Shown here in pieces: positions 57,648-64,000 of a DNA stretch of 64,000 nt (within the stretch, counting starts at the first letter, position 1; each line of letters opens with the position of its first letter). The stretch lies in NCBI RefSeq assembly GCF_963855985.1, contig NC_087104.1, forward strand, positions 11,036,001 through 11,100,000. The letters run 5' to 3'. This DNA is from Ostrinia nubilalis. Its lineage: Eukaryota > Arthropoda > Insecta > Lepidoptera > Crambidae. The translations under genes were made by a program, and so were the position numbers. The notes below the pieces were generated by a model. It saw nothing but the letters and a program-made list of their open reading frames with translations. It was not told the DNA's origin and did not search any database.

Positions 57648-58223
57648 CTGTAAAAAAAACCAGTGCAATTAGATAAAATAAGTCACATTTCTAATACATT
57701 TAAGGCATATTTTTGACTACTTCTATTCATTGCTACGTAGTGACGGTTTTAAATGAGGCACGGACTGGTTAACAACGATGTCCAATATACAGGCTGTCCA
57801 AAAATGTTTGCAAAGAAAGTCCAGATACCATTATTTTCTTCGTGTTGACTTTTCATATGACATATTATTTGACACTTGTGTAGTCAATAAACATATTGTA
57901 GGTTATTCACTTTTTTTAAATTGCATAGCTACTTGATACCATGTGATACCATACCAGTGTACGACGAACCAATAAAGATTTTGTAACAATGATGTGTTAT
58001 TTTTATTTCATGCAGAATAGCTAGGTAATTAATTACACAAAAAAAACGGTAAGTTAGGTAACAATAAGCTATTTGTACAGCTGTGTACTAATACCTAGGT
58101 ACTAACAAACTGCAGTGGCACTAATTATAAAATAATATTAAATAGGCGGCATTAAGTTTTCTGTCCTTTTAAATTGACAGTTAAAGCAGTCATCTATCTA
58201 CTGCGAAGCTATCTTTAAAAACT

Positions 58224-58300
58224 CACCATTTTTTCACCAGGCCTTGGAAACTATAAGTAATATCAAAATTATAGTTAGACTTTCAAATCCTATCAGAAAT
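58224..58300 (-). promoter_or_regulatory. Alternative first-exon candidate for the Ldh_2 gene
   Basis: On the minus strand the sequence AAAAAATG|GTGAGT forms a good donor directly after an ATG near 58227. Spliced to the acceptor at 57648 it would give Met-Phe-Ile-Lys-Met-Gly, in frame with the main start and four residues longer. The 5' limit is not defined. Confidence 0.25.
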
Positions 58301-58343
58301 CAGAATCATACGAGTGCCGAACCCAAGTTATCCTACTTAGGTA

Positions 58344-58493
58344 CGCCCGTATTCACAAACATTACCGAGGTCTCACAGTGCGCATGGACGCACAGGGTGA
58401 CACACGAACCAATCTCAGTCACAGAGCTCTATTCAACACTGTGCGTTCGATTTTCTGCTTCACTTAAGAAAGCATCGTTTGTGAATACGGGCG
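58344..58493. mobile_element. MITE A, copy 3
   Basis: This compact 150-bp copy has both CGCCCGTATTCAC termini. No clear 3-bp duplication is seen. It lies within the probable 5' intron or promoter zone of the Ldh_2 gene, right upstream of the alternative first-exon donor. Confidence 0.7.
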
Positions 58494-58744
58494 AAAATAT
58501 TGTATACACAACAGCACGTTAAGCTTAGCACTGTAGGATTTTATGTAGTTGTAATTGGGACTATTTTGTAACAAAAACTTATAGTCTGATGTGCTGTCGT
58601 CTACGCCATGGTTAGCCTTGAGGGCCACCATTGAAACCATTATAAAGTTAGCTATTTTTATTCGAGACGATACCGCGCTTCCCTATACCGAATACCTACG
58701 TCAAAATAAACTAAAAAACTAATAGACATCGTTCTTTGTGCTTA

Positions 58745-58915
58745 CCATGAGTTTACGTTACGTGTGCTTGATAGCGACTGCGTAAAAAAATTACAAAATG
58801 TATGACAGATTGTACAGCGCCACTAGGGGCTACTTTCAAGAACTTCATAGATGTCTTCATAGATGTTTTTGACGTAGGTACTCGCTAGCGAGAACACCTA
58901 ACGTAAACTCATGAG
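58745..58915. mobile_element. MITE E, copy 3
   Basis: The left terminus CCATGAGTTTACGTTACGTG, interior (AGCGCCACTAGGGGCTAC) and right terminus ACACCTAACGTAAACTCATG are all visible. Confidence 0.7.
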
Positions 58916-59186
58916 TTTACGTCTGATAAAATGACAAAGGTTTGGTTAAAAACAAACAACAAGTGAGTGACTTCATACCTAAACCCAAAAACACATTTAA
59001 AGTGACGCATCAATTAAAACTGAGTTTAAAATTGCACGTCTGTTGATGATTGTTGATATAGTTAATTAGCTCTTCATATAAATTAGTGAGATAGAAGTAT
59101 TATTTCAACAAACTAGTACAGTTTGGTGTGCTATCCTTGTACTTATTACGATAATAAAACTTGTTGGTCGACGTTAGTGTTTAACT

Positions 59187-59345
59187 AGCGACCTGCCCCG
59201 GCTTCGCACGGGTAGGTACCTACTATAAACCGTCCCCTTGAATCACTCTATCTTTAAAAAAAAAACCGCATCAAAATCCTTTGCGTAGTTTTAAAGATCT
59301 TTCTAAGCATACGTAGGGACAGAGAGCGGAAAGCGAAATGTTTTA
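59187..59345 (-). mobile_element. Helitron-like 3' end scrap, minus orientation
   Basis: ACTAGCGACCTGCCCCGGCT then TCGCACGGGTAGGTACC, with CGCATCAAAATCCTTTGCGTA, is the complement of a lepidopteran Helitron or LINE 3' region. The far end is not defined. Confidence 0.4.
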
Positions 59346-59514
59346 TTATACTATGTAGTAAATTAGTAATAATCACAGAATTTTTCCCCTTAATGTGGTA
59401 CCTACTTAATTATGTAGTCATCCTGTGTTTCAGGTAGGTATGTGTGTAAGTATTTGTAATATGTATTTTGGGTAGTAATGCCTACCTTTTCCTACCTATG
59501 TACTTTGAATGGAT

Positions 59515-59599
59515 GACAGCACATTCACACTGTACTATCTTATGGAGTTGTAACAAGTTCTATTTTCCAAAAATTATAGTCTGATGATAATATGCTGTC
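59515..59599. mobile_element. Small MITE with GACAGCACAT termini
   Basis: GACAGCACATTCACACTGTA at left and ATAATATGCTGTCA at right are inverted ends. Partial relatives are near 4.8 kb and 58.55 kb, where the right part TAGTCTGATGTGCTGTCG is kept. Confidence 0.5.
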
Positions 59600-59604
59600 A
59601 AAAA

Positions 59605-60480
59605 TCCCTACTTAAATGATGTCATAAATTTATGCTTTTAGATCATAATTTACTGCAATGACTGTTATGGACATGTTTGTTATAAGCTATTGGTAGAAAA
59701 TGTTTTGCGCATTAAGTGCGGCTTTTGTTCCTACATTGAAAAAAGTTGAATGTTTACTGTTCAATAAAGTATGAATACAGCTACTTTATGCCAACGAATT
59801 AATGTGGATTACGAAAATATGTAAATAACCAGACCGATTTACATATTTATATGTAAATAACGACCGGTATTTACATAATTTAAGTAAGCAAAAAATATGT
59901 ACCTAGGTAGGTACAATCGCCCGCCACACCAGACTTTAAAATATTTTATCGCAAAATAGAACGTATTCCTATCACATAAGATGTCACAATGTTTTGTAGA
60001 TTGCATTTTAATATTTGTTCTACCAGTTCTACTTTAACCTTGACATTGGGAAATGTCCTTCCAAACGTATTTTCATCGTTGTTTGCCAAGCTTTTGCCCA
60101 CACATATGGAAATGTTATCAATGTTATTAAAAAAACTTTGTTTACTACATTTTGGACTTATCAGATATAAATAATATCATTATGAATTCATTTGACATCA
60201 ATAAATATTTGGTTAATATTGAAATTGTCCCACAAAAGAACTCAACAAAATACAATGTAAAACCAAAACAAACATTTGTACAGTAAACAGCACATCAGAA
60301 TATTCATTTTTGTTGCAAAATAGCACCTATAAACAACCATATAAGATACCATAAAGTTAAACATAATGTGCTGTGAAGTCTGTAGTACCTAGATGTTTTA
60401 GTTTGCAGATATAATGACGCGTTTTTTTGTTTTCTAAAACCGACTTTTTTACTTTTAACAACAGTTCATGGCAGGTAATA
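59605..60480. other. AT-rich spacer in the 5' region of the Ldh_2 gene
   Basis: Contains TATTTACATAA-type repeats near 59840-59880. No gene. Confidence 0.35.
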
Positions 60481-60493
60481 AAAAAAAACTTAC

Positions 60494-60607
60494 CACTATT
60501 TAATTGGCTGAAACAGCAGTAATTTTCTTAATAATAATTACTGTAATCGTGTAATATAGGTACGTGAACACGGCACGCGCGGCCTCGGCTGCGAACTACG
60601 GCTTACT
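60494..60607 (-). promoter_or_regulatory. Candidate promoter and non-coding first exon of the Ldh_2 gene
   Basis: A strong donor (AATAGTG|GTAAGT) reads on the minus strand at 60493. Just above it is an unusually GC-rich patch (60560-60605) and a GTCAGTA initiator-like site near 60607. The sequence between has no usable ATG and contains an in-frame TAG, so it would be 5'UTR, spliced over about 2.85 kb to the acceptor at 57648. The link to the gene is inferred from strand and position. Confidence 0.4.
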
Positions 60608-61098
60608 GACAGTTCTGTATGATAAAATTCAAGGCAAAAGAGCTATGACTCTAGTTTCTGTAACTTGTTTGTATAAATACGAATTTTGACCGATAACGGA
60701 TAATGTAAGGTTAGCCTAGCAACTGTTATGTAAATAGTTTTAATTGAGTTTTTAATAGCAGCTGCAGATAAGTGAATAAGTGAGCAGTATCGCTCGAGCC
60801 GGTCTATGAAAGATAAATGCGGTTGATTTTAGTGTTTTTCGCTTTTAAGACTTGTAATGATTAGTACGATCCATAGTCTAGTAATATCAATTAAGACCTA
60901 TGGAGAGTCCGTGTTATTATGGGTGTATTTTTAACTGTAGGTATATTTTAAACGGTCTGTCCCTTCAAGGGTTGCTTGGAAGAGATAACATCCTAGCATA
61001 GGATCGCCTAAAGTGTGCCATTTCAATTAGATATATTCCTTCTGATTATCCGTTCCCTACAACTAGGTTTAGTGTCAAAGGTCAAACTGTGAATCTAT

Positions 61099-61252
61099 CA
61101 TCATCATCAACATTATTTCAGCCATAGGACGTCCACTGCGGAACAAAGGCCTCCCCCAATGATTTCCACAATTCCCGGTTGGTGGCGGCCTGCATCCAGC
61201 GCCTTCCCGCTACCTTTATGTGGTCGTCCGTTCACCTTGTGGGTGGACAATC
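61099..61252 (-). mobile_element. RTE LINE 3' end, minus orientation
   Basis: CATCATCATCAACATTATTTC, GCCATAGGACGTCCACTGCG and GGCGGCCTGCATCCAGCGCC are the complement of the tail and coding end of the element at 31.35 kb. No inversion. Confidence 0.65.
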
Positions 61253-61784
61253 TATCAATCAGTAGGTTTAAGAGAAAAAGGTTAATATTGATTGCATCAC
61301 GATTTTAACCGATTATTAAACATTTGCAAAAGTCGAATTTAAGGCGTAAGTCACACACATACAGTACTGTCTCCAATTATTCATTTTGCAATTCATGCTG
61401 TTTGTTTTCTTAATAAAGAAAAATAAAAATAAAATATTGTTACTGCTGGACTGCAGTGATTCAATCAAGAAGTGCACTCATTCAACTCCCTACAAATGCA
61501 CCAGGAGTCTAATTGTTCAACTCAACAACTATTACAACTGCTTGCATTAACACAATTTGTGCACATCCATCAGCGGCTCACAAGGACAGTCGTTCCATTT
61601 GCTTGGTATTGCCGCAGCAATGGATGTCAGCTGTCTGTCAAACTGAAAACGATTGCGATGGATGCTGAATTACATAATGAAGAAGGTCGTCCCCATTCCC
61701 ATTGAGTTATCGGTCGATACTTTAGTGCGCATGTCTGAAAATGGCGATTGGCGGCGCGAAGACGCACTGGCGCGGTGAAATATG

Positions 61785-61835
61785 TAGGTATGCTAACGGT
61801 ATGATCCAGGTTCGATTCCTGGTCAGATCAGAAAA
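61785..61835 (+). repeat. tRNA-like SINE head fragment
   Basis: CCAGGTTCGATTCCTGG is a perfect Pol III B box with T-arm stem. The A-box half is not a proper tRNA, so this is a SINE head, not a tRNA gene. Confidence 0.45.
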
Positions 61836-61964
61836 AGATCTTTCGAATTGTGTCGTATTGAGGTGTAATTGGAGCTCCGATTAAATTCTGCTACTTCGTG
61901 TCCCAATATTTCAGTTCCTTCTCGAAATTATGAATGGTCATCTTATACTTACTACTAACACTAA

Positions 61965-62072
61965 CTGCTGGGTTGCACCATCTTTAACTTTGACAAACGT
62001 CAGAAATCTGTCAAACTCCATACAAAAACACCGGTTATCATTAAAGTCACGGTTAAAGTTAGGTGATGCCTA
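61965..62072. mobile_element. MITE D, copy 5
   Basis: The left terminus GCTGGGTTGCACCATC and the core are well preserved. The right end is worn (AGGTGATGCCTA). Confidence 0.6.
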
Positions 62073-62079
62073 ATACAAT

Positions 62080-63100
62080 AAAATTATTGATTGTCTGTTA
62101 TTTAATTTAATCCCAATAAAAGCCTAGCCATTTTCTAAGAAGATATTTAAATCCGTAATTCAGCTGTATTTTGATTGTTCGGAGAATACTTAATCAGAAA
62201 CCAAACAAAGAGCAAAATTGTAAACTTAGTAAAGTTTAAGAAGTCAGTTTTCACATTTGCGTGACAATGATAAGCATTAATTAACTACCATACTTATCTT
62301 AAATTAATCAGTTGTGTTGTAACACATCTGCCAGGCACATGTGATTGATGTAACTAATAATAAAGTTATACTTCTTGTGGACTTGTGGGAAAAAGGTACT
62401 TAATTTAATTTTAGCTCATGAGTGTAAAGGCTGATTTACACGTATTATGTTGTTAAGTAGGTAACTACATTTTAACGTAATTTTAAGTGATTAAATTGAA
62501 TCTGAACACATGTTGCAAGTTAAAATTGATACTAAATTATGTGTTTACATGCAATTAATCACCCCAGTTCGCCGTTAGCCAGTATACCAATAGCCTTTTG
62601 TCTTTATCAAACTTTTAACTAGTACTTGTAAAACACAAAATATTGTTTAATCCCAATCCCCTCGAGAACACTCAAAAACAGTCTCTATTTTAATAAATTT
62701 TGGAAAAAGTAGTCAAGTGTTGGACTGCCTGGCCTGCCGATTCGAGGATAAACTCGTACATAGTACCTACAATGGTTTAAAATGCAATATTATTTATTTT
62801 CACATATAATTAAGTTTGTATAACAAATGTGTCGTTTTAGTAAGTTTTTCTTGTGAATGCTACAATGTAACCTTGTTGGTGATCAAATAAATAAACAAAT
62901 TACCTACTCATGAAAATTTATCGTAAGTAAGTTAACGTAAATGCGCCTATTACCGCCAGTTTAAGCTGACTTCGGAGAAACGTTAGAAAATTAGATATAA
63001 GACGTGGTGATAGAAAAGACACTTTAATTTATTTATAACAATGATGAAGTAATCTTTGAATTCAAGTAGTAACAATGAGTATACAATCACACAATAATTA
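62080..63100. other. AT-rich spacer
   Basis: No recognisable gene or element. Confidence 0.35.
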
Positions 63101-63124
63101 ATAAATAACAATTTAATCTGAAAA

Positions 63125-63290
63125 AGCAGTTGTTTCTATTACCGACCTATAGACGAGGTGTGTTTCTATTAACGTTTTTTCTGTTTCTATTACCGACCGC
63201 TAAGAATATTGCTCTTCAATTGGGTATATTCCAAGAGGCACGGGTTCGATTCCCGCTCAGAGGCTCAGGAACCACTTGATTTTTTCAAGT
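63125..63290 (+). repeat. SINE-like repeat with B box and TTTCTATTACCGACC duplications
   Basis: GTTTCTATTACCGACC occurs at about 63132 and 63182 with a related copy (TTTCTATTAACG) between. It is followed by GGGTTCGATTCCCGCTC, a B-box-like T arm. A similar GCGGTAATAGAA word recurs inverted near 63784, so 63.13-63.83 kb may be one element. Confidence 0.4.
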
Positions 63291-64000
63291 TAAATTTGTT
63301 TTGCTTTTAGTTTTAGTTAAATTTGTTTTTTTTTTTTCAAGTTATTTTTTTCTTTTTATTATTAAAAGAGAAAAGGCACGCTTCTCGAAAATAAATAAAC
63401 AATCAAACAGAAATAGCAACATAATAAATTATACTTGATTACGCGGTAGGTACCCGGTGTTCTAGTGGGTAGGGGGTCATTATTTAAACTGTAATTGAGT
63501 TTTAATAAAATTTAATTTTCATTTAATATTTTATTTTTAATTTGACTTTAATTTTTAATTAGTTTTTGATTGATTTTTATTGTGTGTAATTGTGTATTTT
63601 AATTTAAATTAAGGAAAATTGGACACTGTATAATTATTTTTTATTTTTTGATTATTCAATAGATCTTAAGAAGTTACATAGTAGTTGTGATAACGCATGA
63701 TTGGTTTGGTTTCATGTCATAAATGTTAGTTATATACAAAATACAGGCTTATAAGTCTTCGCAGGTGGCGTTATAGTTATGAGGCGGTAATAGAATTAAG
63801 TATGAATATTACTTTATTCTATTAGCGACCGTAAAAAAAAACAGTAACCAGCTAAAATATCTACTTTAATGAAGACATGATCAGTGAAGTATCATTTTTA
63901 TTAGGTTTTATTTTATATCAAATAGGTAATAATTAGAATTTAACAGGTTTTTATAAAATCTATTGTCATACATTATTAGAGATATTCTTTAATGTTCATT
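63290..64000. other. AT-rich, T-rich terminal spacer
   Basis: Long T-rich and TTTAATTTT stretches; nothing gene-like apart from the inverted word noted in the preceding repeat. Confidence 0.35.

Noticed and set aside
61785..61835. Possible tRNA gene
   Set aside because: Only the T-arm/B-box half is tRNA-like; no acceptor stem or anticodon arm can be folded.
63225..63275. Possible tRNA gene
   Set aside because: A B box is present, but upstream sequence does not form a D arm or acceptor stem; it fits a SINE head.

Overview
This is AT-rich, intron-containing animal DNA, and every recognisable repeat points to a lepidopteran (moth or butterfly) nuclear genome. The pointers are 3' ends of RTE-clade LINEs that finish in GATGAT runs, a tRNA-headed SINE, short Helitrons with CTAG ends, and many small MITEs. 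No bacterial, viral or organellar gene was recognised.

The one complete gene I can reconstruct is on the minus strand at 48.7-57.6 kb. Eight coding exons splice in phase to a 359-residue cytosolic NAD(P)-dependent oxidoreductase of the Ldh_2 (malate/lactate/ureidoglycolate dehydrogenase) family. It has one GC-AG intron, two candidate 5' exons (near 58.2 and 60.5 kb) and a polyadenylation signal near 48.65 kb. A second solid piece is the 3' end of a plus-strand gene at 3.3-4.0 kb, whose tail carries PPxY- and LPxY-type WW-ligand motifs. Weaker exon or promoter candidates are given at 0.6-1.3 kb, 21.9-22.1 kb, 37.6-37.8 kb, 44.1-44.8 kb, 47.16 kb and 47.9-48.2 kb.

The rest is mobile-element debris in AT-rich spacer. 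By region: 0.7-3.3 kb has three MITEs, a CTACGA minisatellite and an inverted RTE copy. 9.0 kb has a hAT-type MITE. 11.7-12.9 kb has two LINE 3' ends meeting tail to tail. 15.4-16.5 kb is a cluster of MITEs plus a Helitron. 22.2-22.5 kb has a SINE. 24.5-25.0 kb has abutting TA-flanked MITEs. 28.4-30.3 kb has a 1.95-kb PIF/Harbinger element with TGA target duplications, a broken transposase remnant and a nested element. 32.6-34.5 kb has a Helitron-like foldback around a G-rich minisatellite. 36.2-37.1 kb has a second copy of the nested element, itself interrupted. 39.6-40.3 kb has a 120-bp tandem repeat followed by a hairpin with 112-bp arms identical by eye. 44.9-46.3 kb has a broken transposon-like gene inside terminal repeats. 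The 3.9-kb intron of the Ldh_2 gene is almost entirely a 3.6-kb hAT-like element (8-bp duplication GAGGTAGG) packed with other elements.

I see no operon, CRISPR array or clearly new defence or biosynthetic system. The most unusual things here are structural: nested insertions, very long hairpins, an insertion on a candidate splice site, and elements abutting functional exons.
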